Positions 14,822 to 27,621 of a stretch of DNA of 35,261 nucleotides are shown in pieces. The translations under genes and the position numbers were made by a program. How positions within the stretch are numbered: the stretch's first letter is position 1; the number at the start of each line of letters is the position of its first letter. The notes under the pieces are model-generated. The model had not been told where the DNA came from, did not search any database, and saw only the letters and a list, made by a program, of their open reading frames with translations. The stretch comes from Mycolicibacterium rhodesiae (GTDB taxonomy: Bacteria > Actinomycetota > Actinomycetes > Mycobacteriales > Mycobacteriaceae), in assembly GCF_002086695.1 (NCBI RefSeq), contig NZ_MVIH01000028.1, forward strand, positions 1 to 35,261. The letters are read 5' to 3'.

Positions 14822-16110
14822 GCGTGTTGGTCAAGGGCGTTCGGCTCTACGGCGAAGGTGACCAGGTCGACGTCCTGGTGACCGACGGCCAGATCGCCGA
14901 GATCGGACCCAAGCTGGCGGTGCCCGATGACGCCGACGTGATCGACGCCACCGGGCAGGTGCTGCTGCCGGGGTTCGTCGACCTGCACACCCACCTGCGT
15001 GAACCCGGCCGCGAATACGCCGAGGACATCGAAACCGGTTCGGCCGCAGCCGCTCTGGGTGGCTACACGGCGGTATTCGCAATGGCCAACACCGACCCGG
15101 TCGCCGACAGCCCGGTGGTGACCGACCATGTGTGGCGGCGCGGCCAGCAGGTCGGCCTGGTCGACGTGCACCCGGTGGGAGCGGTGACCGTAGGGCTCAA
15201 GGGCAAGCAGCTCACCGAGATGGGCCTGATGGCAGGCGGGGTCGCCCAGGTCAAGTTGTTCTCCGACGATGGTGTGTGCGTGGACGACCCGCTGGTGATG
15301 CGTCGGGCGCTGGAGTACGCCACCGGCCTGGGCGTGCTGATCGCCCAGCACGCCGAGGAACCGCGCCTGACCGTCGGCGCCGTCGCGCACGAAGGCCCCA
15401 ACGCCGCGCGACTCGGCCTGGCCGGCTGGCCGCGGGCCGCCGAGGAATCGATCGTGGCCCGTGACGCACTACTGGCCCGCGACGCCGGCGCCCGGGTGCA
15501 CATCTGCCACGCCTCCACGGCCGGCACGGTCGAACTCATCAAATGGGCTAAACAACAGGGTATTTCGATCACAGCCGAAGTCACCCCGCATCACCTGCTG
15601 CTCGACGACAGTCGGCTGGCCAGCTACGACGGGGTGAACCGGGTGAACCCGCCGCTGCGCGAGGCCGCCGATGCCGAAGCCCTGCGCCGGGCGCTTGCCG
15701 ACGGGGTGCTCGACTGCGTGGCCACCGACCACGCACCGCACGCCGAGCAGGAGAAGTGTTGCGAGTTCTCCAAGGCCCGGCCGGGCATGCTGGGTCTGCA
15801 GACCGCGCTGTCGGTGGTCGTCGAGACGATGGTGGCGACCGGGCTGCTGGACTGGCGCGGCGTGGCACGGGTGATGAGCGAGAACCCGGCCCGCATCGTC
15901 GGGCTCGACGACCAGGGCCGCCCGCTCGAGGTCGGCGAGCCGGCCAACCTGGTCGTGGTCGATCCCGACGCCACCTGGGTGGTCGATGGAGCCGACCTGG
16001 CCAGCCGCTCGGCCAATACGCCGTTCGCATCGATGACCTTGCCCGCCACGGTCACCGCGACCCTGCTGCGCGGTGTGGTCACTGCGCGGGACGGGAAGAG
16101 CCCCGCATGA
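14818..16110 (+). CDS. pyrC: dihydroorotase (class I)
   Basis: 430 aa amidohydrolase that closes carbamoyl-aspartate to dihydroorotate. The zinc-binding motif DLHTHLREPG begins at residue 55 (His57 and His59), other active-site segments are VKLFSDDG and HICHAS, and the catalytic Asp304 is in ATDHAPH. A long pyrC with this layout is the class I type found in actinobacteria. ATG 14818 overlaps the pyrB stop, and its own stop overlaps the next ATG. The same frame is open upstream across pyrB, but that sequence is an out-of-frame shadow of pyrB. Confidence 0.97.
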   Translation: MSVLVKGVRLYGEGDQVDVLVTDGQIAEIGPKLAVPDDADVIDATGQVLLPGFVDLHTHLREPGREYAEDIETGSAAAALGGYTAVFAMANTDPVADSPVVTDHVWRRGQQVGLVDVHPVGAVTVGLKGKQLTEMGLMAGGVAQVKLFSDDGVCVDDPLVMRRALEYATGLGVLIAQHAEEPRLTVGAVAHEGPNAARLGLAGWPRAAEESIVARDALLARDAGARVHICHASTAGTVELIKWAKQQGISITAEVTPHHLLLDDSRLASYDGVNRVNPPLREAADAEALRRALADGVLDCVATDHAPHAEQEKCCEFSKARPGMLGLQTALSVVVETMVATGLLDWRGVARVMSENPARIVGLDDQGRPLEVGEPANLVVVDPDATWVVDGADLASRSANTPFASMTLPATVTATLLRGVVTARDGKSPA

Positions 16111-16637
16111 ATACCGGCACGGCGATCGGATCGTTCGTCTTCGCGTTCGTGATCGTCGTCATCATCGGTGTGCTGATCGGCCGGATGTTGCGCGGCTGGA
16201 AGCGACGGGCTCGTCGGCAACATGACTTGCTGGGCGAACTGCCCGCGCTGCCGGACATGCTCGGTTCGGCGACTGTCGCACCAACCCGCGGGCTCTATGT
16301 GGGTAGCACACTGGCGCCTAATTGGCTGGAGCGCATCGCCGCCGGCGATCTAGGGTATCGGTCGAAGGCGGTGCTGACCCGCTACCCCGAGGGCATCCTG
16401 CTCGAGCGCTCCGGCGCGACGCCGATCTGGATCCCGCAGGATGCCATCACCGCCATCCGCACCGAGCGCGGACTGGCGGGAAAGGTCATCCCCGGCGGCC
16501 GCAACAAGTCCGACTCGCAGGCAGGGATCCTGGCGATTCGGTGGCGGCTGCCGTCAGGCACCGAGATTGATACGGGTTTTCGCGGCGACGACCGCCGCGA
16601 CTATGCCCGGTGGACGACAACAGGAGAAGCAGCGTGA
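16107..16637 (+). CDS. single-pass membrane protein of the pyr operon (Rv1382-like)
   Basis: 176 aa. One hydrophobic helix at about residues 5-27 is followed by a basic cluster (RGWKRRARRQ), which predicts a short outer N-terminus and a cytoplasmic domain of about 140 aa. The soluble part resembles a PH-like fold in its strand pattern (LTRYPEGILLERSG, PIWIPQDAITAIRTERG), but this is weak. It sits between pyrC and carA with 4-nt overlaps on both sides, as Rv1382 does in M. tuberculosis. The function is unknown; the conserved position suggests a link to pyrimidine or carbamoyl-phosphate supply at the membrane (inference). Confidence 0.85.
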   Translation: MNTGTAIGSFVFAFVIVVIIGVLIGRMLRGWKRRARRQHDLLGELPALPDMLGSATVAPTRGLYVGSTLAPNWLERIAAGDLGYRSKAVLTRYPEGILLERSGATPIWIPQDAITAIRTERGLAGKVIPGGRNKSDSQAGILAIRWRLPSGTEIDTGFRGDDRRDYARWTTTGEAA

Positions 16638-17755
16638 CGGGTAAAGCCCATCTGGTACTGGAGGACGGGCGGGTCTACACCGGCACCGAATTCGGTGCGC
16701 TCGGAGAGACTCTCGGCGAGGCGGTGTTTTCCACCGGGATGTCGGGCTATCAGGAGACCCTCACCGACCCCAGCTATCACCGCCAGATCGTGGTGGCCAC
16801 CGCCCCGCAGATCGGCAACACCGGCTGGAACCACGAGGACGCCGAGAGCCGTGGCGACAAGATCTGGGTGGCCGGCTACGTCGTGCGCGACCCGTCGCCG
16901 CGCGCCTCGAACTGGCGCGCGACCGGCACCCTGGACGACGAACTCAAACGGCAGGGCATCGTCGGGATCGCAGGCATCGACACCCGTGCGGTGGTGCGCC
17001 ACCTGCGCAGCCAAGGCTCGATGAAGGCCGGGGTGTTCTCGGGACCGGCACTGGCCGGCACCGAGGAACTGCTCAGCCGGGTTCGCAACCAGCCCTCCAT
17101 GCTGGGCGCCGACCTGGCCGGTCAGGTATCCACCGACGCGGTGTACACCGTGGAAGCCGAAGGGCAGCAACGGTTCACGGTTGCGGCCATCGACCTCGGC
17201 ATCAAGACCAACACCCCGCGCAACTTCGCCAAACGCGGCATCGCGACCCACGTGCTGCCCGCTGACGCGACATTCGAGCAGATCGCCGACCTACGTCCGG
17301 ACGGGGTGTTCTTGTCCAACGGCCCCGGCGACCCGGCGACCGCCGACCACATCGTCGGGGTCACCCGTGAGGTACTCGGCGCCGGAATCCCGCTGTTCGG
17401 CATCTGTTTCGGGAATCAGATCCTGGGCCGGGCGCTGGGCCGGTCCACCTACAAGATGGTGTTCGGGCACCGCGGCATCAACGTGCCGGTGATCGACCAC
17501 CAGACCGGCACCGTCGCGATCACCGCGCAGAACCACGGCTTCGCGCTGGAAGGCGAAGCGGGCGAGGTCTTCGACACCGACTTCGGGCCGGCGATCGTCA
17601 GCCACACCTGTGCCAACGACGGCGTCGTCGAGGGCATCAAACTCGTTGACGGACGGGCGTTCTCGGTGCAGTACCACCCGGAGGCCGCGGCAGGCCCACA
17701 TGACGCGAACTACCTGTTCGACCAATTCATCGACCTGATGGCGGGGGAGAAGTAG
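16634..17755 (+). CDS. carA: carbamoyl-phosphate synthase small (glutaminase) subunit
   Basis: 373 aa. It hydrolyses glutamine and channels ammonia to CarB. The N-terminal CPSase domain (ALGETLGEAVFSTGMSGYQETLTDPSY) is followed by a class I glutamine amidotransferase domain with Cys258 in GICFGNQ and the pair His348 and Glu350 (HPE). Phe and Asn replace the more common Leu and His in the nucleophile elbow, as in other mycobacterial CarA. I chose GTG 16634 because AGGAG (16622-16626) lies 7 nt upstream and it overlaps the previous stop (GTGA); the frame is open 8 codons further upstream. Confidence 0.97.
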   Translation: MTGKAHLVLEDGRVYTGTEFGALGETLGEAVFSTGMSGYQETLTDPSYHRQIVVATAPQIGNTGWNHEDAESRGDKIWVAGYVVRDPSPRASNWRATGTLDDELKRQGIVGIAGIDTRAVVRHLRSQGSMKAGVFSGPALAGTEELLSRVRNQPSMLGADLAGQVSTDAVYTVEAEGQQRFTVAAIDLGIKTNTPRNFAKRGIATHVLPADATFEQIADLRPDGVFLSNGPGDPATADHIVGVTREVLGAGIPLFGICFGNQILGRALGRSTYKMVFGHRGINVPVIDHQTGTVAITAQNHGFALEGEAGEVFDTDFGPAIVSHTCANDGVVEGIKLVDGRAFSVQYHPEAAAGPHDANYLFDQFIDLMAGEK

Positions 17756-21097
<3,342 letters not shown>

Positions 21098-21105
21098 GAT
21101 GGCTC

Positions 21106-21924
21106 ATGACTGAGACCTTCGGCGCCCGGCTGGCCGCGGCGATCGGCGAGCGCGGTCCGCTGTGCCCGGGCATCGACCCGCACCCGGAACTGCTGCGGGC
21201 CTGGGACCTGCCGGTCAGCGCCGACGGTCTGGCGCGGTTCAGCGAGATCTGTGTGGCGGCCTACACCGGTTTCGCGATCGTCAAGCCGCAGGTGGCGTTC
21301 TTCGAGGCTTACGGCTCAGCGGGTTTCGCCGTCCTGGAGACCACGATCGCCGCCTTGCGCGAGGCAGGTGTGTTGGTGCTCGCCGACGCCAAGCGCGGCG
21401 ACATCGGGTCGACGATGGCGGCCTATGCGCAAGCGTGGGCGGGCGAAGGCCCGCTGGCCGCCGACGCCGTCACCGCCTCGCCCTATCTCGGGTTCGGTTC
21501 ACTGCAACCGCTTTTCGAGCTCGCCGCGGACAACGGCCGCGGCGTGTTCGTGCTGGCCGCGACGTCCAACCCGGAAGGCGCCTCGGTGCAGCGGGCCATG
21601 GCAGGGGAACGGACCGTCGCGCAGGCGATCGTCGACGACGCCGCCGCGCTGAATCGGGGCCGGTCACCGCTCGGTTCGGTCGGCGTCGTGGTCGGCGCCA
21701 CGCTGGACGTGGTGCCCGACCTCAGCGGGCTCGGCGGGCCGGTGCTGGTGCCCGGCGTCGGCGCCCAGGGCGGACGCCCCGAGACGCTCGGCGGTCTCGG
21801 GGGCGCCCTACCCGGGCAGGTGCTGCCTGCGGTGAGCCGGGAGGTCCTGCGCGCCGGGCCGGACGTCGCGGCGATCCGGGCGGCAGCCGAGCAGCTGCGT
21901 GACGCGGTGGCCTACCTCGCCTGA
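21106..21924 (+). CDS. pyrF: orotidine-5'-phosphate decarboxylase (type 2)
   Basis: 272 aa, the longer type 2 form common in mycobacteria. It converts OMP to UMP, the last step of the pathway. The active-site motif DAKRGDIGSTM starts at residue 94 with catalytic Lys96, and the phosphate-binding end is VPGVGAQGGRP. It begins 8 nt after the carB stop and is the last gene of the pyr operon here. pyrD and pyrE are not in this window. Confidence 0.96.
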   Translation: MTETFGARLAAAIGERGPLCPGIDPHPELLRAWDLPVSADGLARFSEICVAAYTGFAIVKPQVAFFEAYGSAGFAVLETTIAALREAGVLVLADAKRGDIGSTMAAYAQAWAGEGPLAADAVTASPYLGFGSLQPLFELAADNGRGVFVLAATSNPEGASVQRAMAGERTVAQAIVDDAAALNRGRSPLGSVGVVVGATLDVVPDLSGLGGPVLVPGVGAQGGRPETLGGLGGALPGQVLPAVSREVLRAGPDVAAIRAAAEQLRDAVAYLA

Positions 21925-21931
21925 GTCATTC

Positions 21932-21960
21932 CCCGGGTCGCTGCGCTCCAGCCCCCGGAG
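21932..21960. repeat. short GC-rich dispersed repeat, copy 1
   Basis: The core GTCGCTGCGCTCC, flanked by CCGGG and CCCGG as a small inverted repeat, lies between the converging pyrF and secreted-protein genes. It matches a second copy at 30484-30506 (opposite strand) at 21 of 23 aligned positions. It may also serve as a weak bidirectional terminator. Spread beyond this window could not be examined. Confidence 0.55.
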
Positions 21961-21962
21961 CT

Positions 21963-22400
21963 CTACAGCGGGATCCACACCCCGAACAGCCAGAAGCCCC
22001 AGGCCTGGTAGCCCTGGTCGAACACCGGGTTGACCCAGTTGCCGTTGTAGTTGAACGGCTGATGGTCCCAGCGGCCCTGGTCGATCCCGCGCCACCCGAG
22101 GTCGGGCGGCGGCGGGCCGGGCCGCCAGCCGCGGTCGTCGTCCCCGCGCCATTGCGGGCCGCCAGGCCCGCCACCAGGGCCGCCGCGCCAGTCCGCCGGG
22201 CCAGGTCCGCGGCGATCGCCTCCGGGTCCGCCCACGCCACGCTGGCCGGGTCCCTGACAGCCCTGGAAACCGCACTGGCCAGGGCCTGGTCCGGGGCCTC
22301 GGCCGGGATCGGCCAGCGCGGGCGCCGCTCCCACCGACAGCCCCGCGATGGTGATCCCGACTGCCAGTGCAGCAGCCCTGGTGGAATGTGTGATGGACAT
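21963..22400 (-). CDS. small secreted Gly/Pro-rich protein with aromatic C-terminus
   Basis: 145 aa. A signal peptide is clear, with likely cleavage after Ala30 (PALA, then DPGRG). The mature part is dominated by Gly, Pro, Arg and Trp, has two Cys close together (CGFQGC), and ends in an aromatic segment (NYNGNWVNPVFDQGYQAWG, then FWLFGVWIPL) of a kind I associate with small mycobacterial exported proteins. The start ATG at 22400 follows GAAGGGG. No function is known. It occupies the position held by the PE15/PPE20 pair in M. tuberculosis but is unrelated to those families. Confidence 0.75.
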   Translation of the reverse strand: MSITHSTRAAALAVGITIAGLSVGAAPALADPGRGPGPGPGQCGFQGCQGPGQRGVGGPGGDRRGPGPADWRGGPGGGPGGPQWRGDDDRGWRPGPPPPDLGWRGIDQGRWDHQPFNYNGNWVNPVFDQGYQAWGFWLFGVWIPL

Positions 22401-22869
22401 GGCACGCCCCTTCGAGGGTCGAATTTCTCGCTGAACACCCCGACATCGCCCACGTTAGGTAGCTGGGCTATGCAAAATCTTTCGCTCAGCTGTGCGTGCG
22501 GTAAGCGCGCGGACGGGGCCGTCTCGACACGCCCGACACGCCGTGACCTGCCTGTGAGGTGAAATTCGGCCCCGACCCATCCGGTCGGACGGGTGTCCGG
22601 TCCCGGGCGAACCACCCGGCGGGCAAGAACATGCAGGTGGCGCCACATTTTGCGGCCTGCTCGCGAAGATCGGCGCGCCGCCCCGGAGTGGGCGGACGGC
22701 TGTCTCGACAGCTGTCCGAACAAGGTGATCTTGGGCCATATCCTGCGGCTTTGCACCGGTAAGCAGGGGGTGGGGTTAGATTTCGTCAGAGAGCGTGGGT
22801 ACGGTCGGCGTCGCTGGCTGAAGTACCCGGCCCAGGCAAAACAATGATGGTGATGAGACGGAGGAACCC
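22401..22869. promoter_or_regulatory. 469-nt divergent control region ahead of mihF, with dyads and a candidate promoter
   Basis: No gene is supported here. Two inverted repeats stand out. One at 22694-22717 pairs GGAC with GTCC and GCTGTC with GACAGC around a tight loop, with one G/T position. The other at 22575-22594 pairs ACCC with GGGT and TCCG with CGGA. A possible mihF promoter is TTGCAC (22751) with TAGATT (22777-22782), though the 20-nt spacing is long. The length suits a strongly expressed, regulated nucleoid-protein gene. All sites are predictions. Confidence 0.4.
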
Positions 22870-23193
22870 GTGGCCCTTCCCCAGTTGACCGACGAGCAGC
22901 GTGCAGCCGCGTTGGAGAAGGCTGCTGCCGCGCGTCGCGCACGAGCTGAGCTCAAGGATCGGCTCAAGCGTGGTGGCACCAACCTCAAGCAGGTGCTCAA
23001 GGACGCTGAGACCGACGAGGTCCTCGGCAAGATGAAGGTTTCCGCACTGCTGGAAGCCCTGCCCAAGGTGGGCAAGGTCAAGGCGCAGGAAATCATGACC
23101 GAGCTCGAGATCGCCCCGACCCGCCGTCTGCGCGGACTCGGCGATCGGCAGCGCAAGGCATTGCTGGAAAAGTTCGACTTCACCGCTGACTAG
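22870..23193 (+). CDS. mihF: mycobacterial integration host factor mIHF
   Basis: 107 aa, small and basic. This actinobacterial nucleoid protein is unrelated to E. coli IHF; it bends DNA and was first found as the host factor for phage L5 integration. The N-terminal helix is rich in Ala, Arg and Lys (EKAAAARRARAELKDRLKRG), followed by a helix-two-turns-helix segment with LPKVGKVKAQEIM and the conserved end RRLRGLGDRQRKALLEKF. The GTG start at 22870 follows GGAGGA closely. gmk begins 7 nt after the stop, as in other mycobacteria. Confidence 0.96.
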   Translation: MALPQLTDEQRAAALEKAAAARRARAELKDRLKRGGTNLKQVLKDAETDEVLGKMKVSALLEALPKVGKVKAQEIMTELEIAPTRRLRGLGDRQRKALLEKFDFTAD

Positions 23194-23200
23194 ACAGTCG

Positions 23201-23818
23201 GTGAATGCCGGCGGAGGGCCGGACAGCGCGGGCGCTACGCCTGACCACCGCGGCCGTGGCCGAGTGGTGGTGCTGTCCGGGCCGTCCGGGGTAGGGAAGT
23301 CGACGATCGTCCGCCGCCTGCGTGAGCAGGTGCCCGACCTGCATTTCAGCGTGTCGGCCACCACCCGGGCCCGCCGCCCGGGTGAGGTGGACGGCGTCGA
23401 CTACCACTTCGTCACCCCCGCACGTTTTCAGCAGTTGATCGACGATGGTGAGCTGCTCGAATGGGCAGAGATCCACAACGGTCTGCAGCGCTCCGGCACC
23501 CTGGCCGCGCCGGTGGCCGAGGCCGCCGAGACCGGTCACCCGGTTCTGATCGAGGTAGATCTGGCCGGCGCCGACGCCGTCAAACGGGCGATGCCCGAGG
23601 CGTTGACCGTGTTCCTGGCGCCACCCAGCTGGGAAGCTCTCGAACAGCGATTGGCCGGTCGGGGCACCGAAACCCAAGAGCAGGTCGAGCGTCGTCTGGC
23701 CACCGCCCGGGCCGAGCTCGCAGCTCAGGGCCGGTTCGACGTGGTTGTCGTGAACAGCCAATTGGAGTCGGCCTGCGCTGAATTGGTATCCTTGCTGGTG
23801 GGCCGCGAAGATTCATGA
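23201..23818 (+). CDS. gmk: guanylate kinase
   Basis: 205 aa. It phosphorylates GMP to GDP with ATP. The P-loop GPSGVGKST is at residues 27-35, the GMP-binding region includes SATTRARRPGEVDGVDYHF, and LIEVDLAGA and VFLAPPSWEALEQRL follow. The N-terminal extension of about 20 residues before the core is typical of mycobacterial Gmk. The GTG start lacks a strong ribosome binding site, so coupling to mihF translation (7 nt upstream) is likely. Confidence 0.96.
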   Translation: MNAGGGPDSAGATPDHRGRGRVVVLSGPSGVGKSTIVRRLREQVPDLHFSVSATTRARRPGEVDGVDYHFVTPARFQQLIDDGELLEWAEIHNGLQRSGTLAAPVAEAAETGHPVLIEVDLAGADAVKRAMPEALTVFLAPPSWEALEQRLAGRGTETQEQVERRLATARAELAAQGRFDVVVVNSQLESACAELVSLLVGREDS

Positions 23819-23899
23819 CAATCCAGCCCCCGAAGCCGGCGTGAGACACCGCCTCACCAGACCGAGTCAGACCCACAATCCGCCAGGAAGAAGTTCTAC

Positions 23900-24202
23900 G
23901 TGACGCAAGCCAGCACGGATCACTACGATCCGGCCCCGGGTGCCGCAACCGCCTATGACACGCCGTTGGGCATCACCAACCCGCCCATCGACGAGTTGCT
24001 GGACCGGGTGTCGAGCAAGTACGCGCTGGTGATCTATGCGGCCAAGCGTGCCCGGCAGATCAACGACTACTACAACCAGCTCGGCGACGGCATCCTCGAA
24101 TACGTCGGCCCGCTGGTCGAGCCCGGCCTTCAGGAGAAGCCGCTGTCGATCTCGATGCGCGAGATCCACGGCGACCTCCTCGAGCACACCGAAGGCGAGT
24201 AG
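23900..24202 (+). CDS. rpoZ: RNA polymerase omega subunit
   Basis: 100 aa, about 10 residues shorter at the variable N-terminus than M. tuberculosis RpoZ (110 aa). Omega helps assemble and stabilise the beta-prime subunit. The conserved core NPPIDELLDRVSSKYALVIY, then AAKRARQINDYYNQLG, is intact, as is the end SMREIHGDLLEHTEGE. The GTG at 23900 follows GGAAGAAG with normal spacing. It stands between gmk and coaBC as in other actinobacteria. Confidence 0.96.
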   Translation: MTQASTDHYDPAPGAATAYDTPLGITNPPIDELLDRVSSKYALVIYAAKRARQINDYYNQLGDGILEYVGPLVEPGLQEKPLSISMREIHGDLLEHTEGE

Positions 24203-24223
24203 CCCAGAAGCCCGGGCCAGTTG

Positions 24224-25468
24224 ATGAACCGCAAGCGGATCATCGTCGGCGTCGCCGGTGGCATCGCCGCTTACAAGGCGTGTTCAGTGGTCCGCCAGCT
24301 CAGCGAGGCCGGCCATGACGTCCGCGTCATCCCCACCGAATCGGCACTGCGGTTCGTCGGCGCTGCCACGTTCGAGGCTTTGTCCGGGCATCCGGTCCGC
24401 ACCGGCGTCTTCGAAGATGTCGACGAAGTCCCGCACGTCCGGCTCGGGCAGGAAGCCGACCTCGTCGTCGTCGCCCCGGCCACCGCGGACCTGCTGGCCC
24501 GCGCCGTCGCCGGCCGCGCTGACGACCTGCTGACCGCGACGTTGCTGACGGCCCGCTGCCCGGTGTTGTTCGCACCGGCCATGCACACCGAGATGTGGCT
24601 GCATCCGGCGACCGTCGCCAATGTGGAGACGCTGCGCCGCCGCGGGTCGGTGGTGCTGGAACCGGCTTCCGGGCGACTCATCGGCGCCGACACCGGCCCC
24701 GGGCGGCTGCCCGAGCCGGAGGAGATCACCACTTTCGCCGAGCTTCTGCTGGCCCGCGCCGACGCCATGCCCTTCGATTTGAGCGGCATCAAACTCCTGG
24801 TGAGTGCGGGCGGCACCCGCGAGGCGATCGACCCGGTCCGCTTCATCGGCAATCGCAGCTCGGGCAAGCAGGGATACGCGGTGGCCAGGGTGGCCGCCCA
24901 GCGTGGCGCCGACGTCACGCTGATCGCCGGCAACACCGCCGGGCTCGCCGACCCGGCCGGCGTACATGTTCTGCGCATCACGTCCGCCGAGCAGCTGCAC
25001 GAGGCCGTCACCAAGCACGCGCCGGACGCCCACGTACTCGTGATGGCCGCCGCGGTCGCCGACTTCCGGCCCGCCCACGTGGCCACCAGCAAGATCAAGA
25101 AGAAGCTCGACGTGACCGAAGGGCCGGCGATCGACCTGGTGCGTACCGACGACGTGCTGGCCGGGGCGGTGCAACAGCGCGCCGACGGGCAGCTGCCGAA
25201 TATGCGGGCGATTGTCGGCTTCGCCGCCGAAACCGGCGACGCGAACGGTGACGTGCTGTTCCACGCCCGGGCCAAGCTGGCCCGCAAGGGGTGCGATCTG
25301 CTGGTCGTCAATGCGGTCGGCGAGGGCCGGGCGTTCGAGGTGGACAACAACGACGGATGGTTGTTGAGCGCCGACGGCAGCGAGTCCGCGCTGGAGCACG
25401 GGTCGAAGACGCTGATGGCAAGCCGTATCGTGGACGCGATCGCGATGCTCCTGCGGCGCGAGGCCTAG
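24224..25468 (+). CDS. coaBC: bifunctional phosphopantothenoylcysteine synthetase/decarboxylase
   Basis: 414 aa. CoaB joins 4'-phosphopantothenate with cysteine using CTP, and CoaC decarboxylates the product with FMN, giving 4'-phosphopantetheine for coenzyme A. The N-terminal flavoprotein domain (about 1-180) has GGIAAYKACSVVRQL, VVAPATADLLA and PAMHTEMW. The C-terminal CoaB domain has SAGGTREAIDPVRFI, NRSSGKQGYA, ADFRP and KIKKK, with the Lys cluster expected at the active site. I prefer ATG 24224; a TTG immediately before it (24221) would add one residue. Confidence 0.96.
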   Translation: MNRKRIIVGVAGGIAAYKACSVVRQLSEAGHDVRVIPTESALRFVGAATFEALSGHPVRTGVFEDVDEVPHVRLGQEADLVVVAPATADLLARAVAGRADDLLTATLLTARCPVLFAPAMHTEMWLHPATVANVETLRRRGSVVLEPASGRLIGADTGPGRLPEPEEITTFAELLLARADAMPFDLSGIKLLVSAGGTREAIDPVRFIGNRSSGKQGYAVARVAAQRGADVTLIAGNTAGLADPAGVHVLRITSAEQLHEAVTKHAPDAHVLVMAAAVADFRPAHVATSKIKKKLDVTEGPAIDLVRTDDVLAGAVQQRADGQLPNMRAIVGFAAETGDANGDVLFHARAKLARKGCDLLVVNAVGEGRAFEVDNNDGWLLSADGSESALEHGSKTLMASRIVDAIAMLLRREA

Positions 25469-25537
25469 CGTCGCAAGAGGAAGAAATGTGCGCAGAAGCC
25501 TTGCGCGGGACGTACCGTGCCGGTTTGGTCTGTCAGG

Positions 25538-25556
25538 GGCGAATATAAGATTCGCC
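25538..25556. promoter_or_regulatory. perfect 7-bp dyad ahead of metK, overlapping a possible -10
   Basis: GGCGAAT, a 5-nt loop ATAAG and ATTCGCC form a perfect inverted repeat. The loop and left arm include TATAAG (25544-25549) and TAAGAT (25546-25551), either of which could act as a -10 element. TTGGTC at 25525-25530 is a weak -35 candidate. The metK start is 27 nt beyond the dyad. It could be an operator over the metK promoter, or a hairpin ending coaBC transcripts; there is no T-run. Confidence 0.5.
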
Positions 25557-25583
25557 GAACTAAGTTCTTGAAAGGAAAACACT

Positions 25584-26792
<1,209 letters not shown>

Positions 26793-26797
26793 TCCGC

Positions 26798-26810
26798 GGC
26801 GCCTCGGGCG

Positions 26811-26812
<2 letters not shown>
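26798..26812. terminator. small bidirectional hairpin between metK and the SDR gene
   Basis: GCGCC-TCG-GGCGC (26799-26811) is a perfect 5-bp stem, extended by a G/T pair, inside a wider TCTAG/CTAGA inverted repeat made from the two stop regions (26788-26792 and 26811-26815). There is no T-run, as is common for mycobacterial intrinsic terminators. It is predicted only. Confidence 0.4.
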
Positions 26813-27554
<742 letters not shown>

Positions 27555-27621
27555 GGGGTTCCTCCGTTGCGTTGTCCAGCTGTTGGAATGCCAAACCAGA
27601 ACAAGCGGCGGAAAGCCGAGA

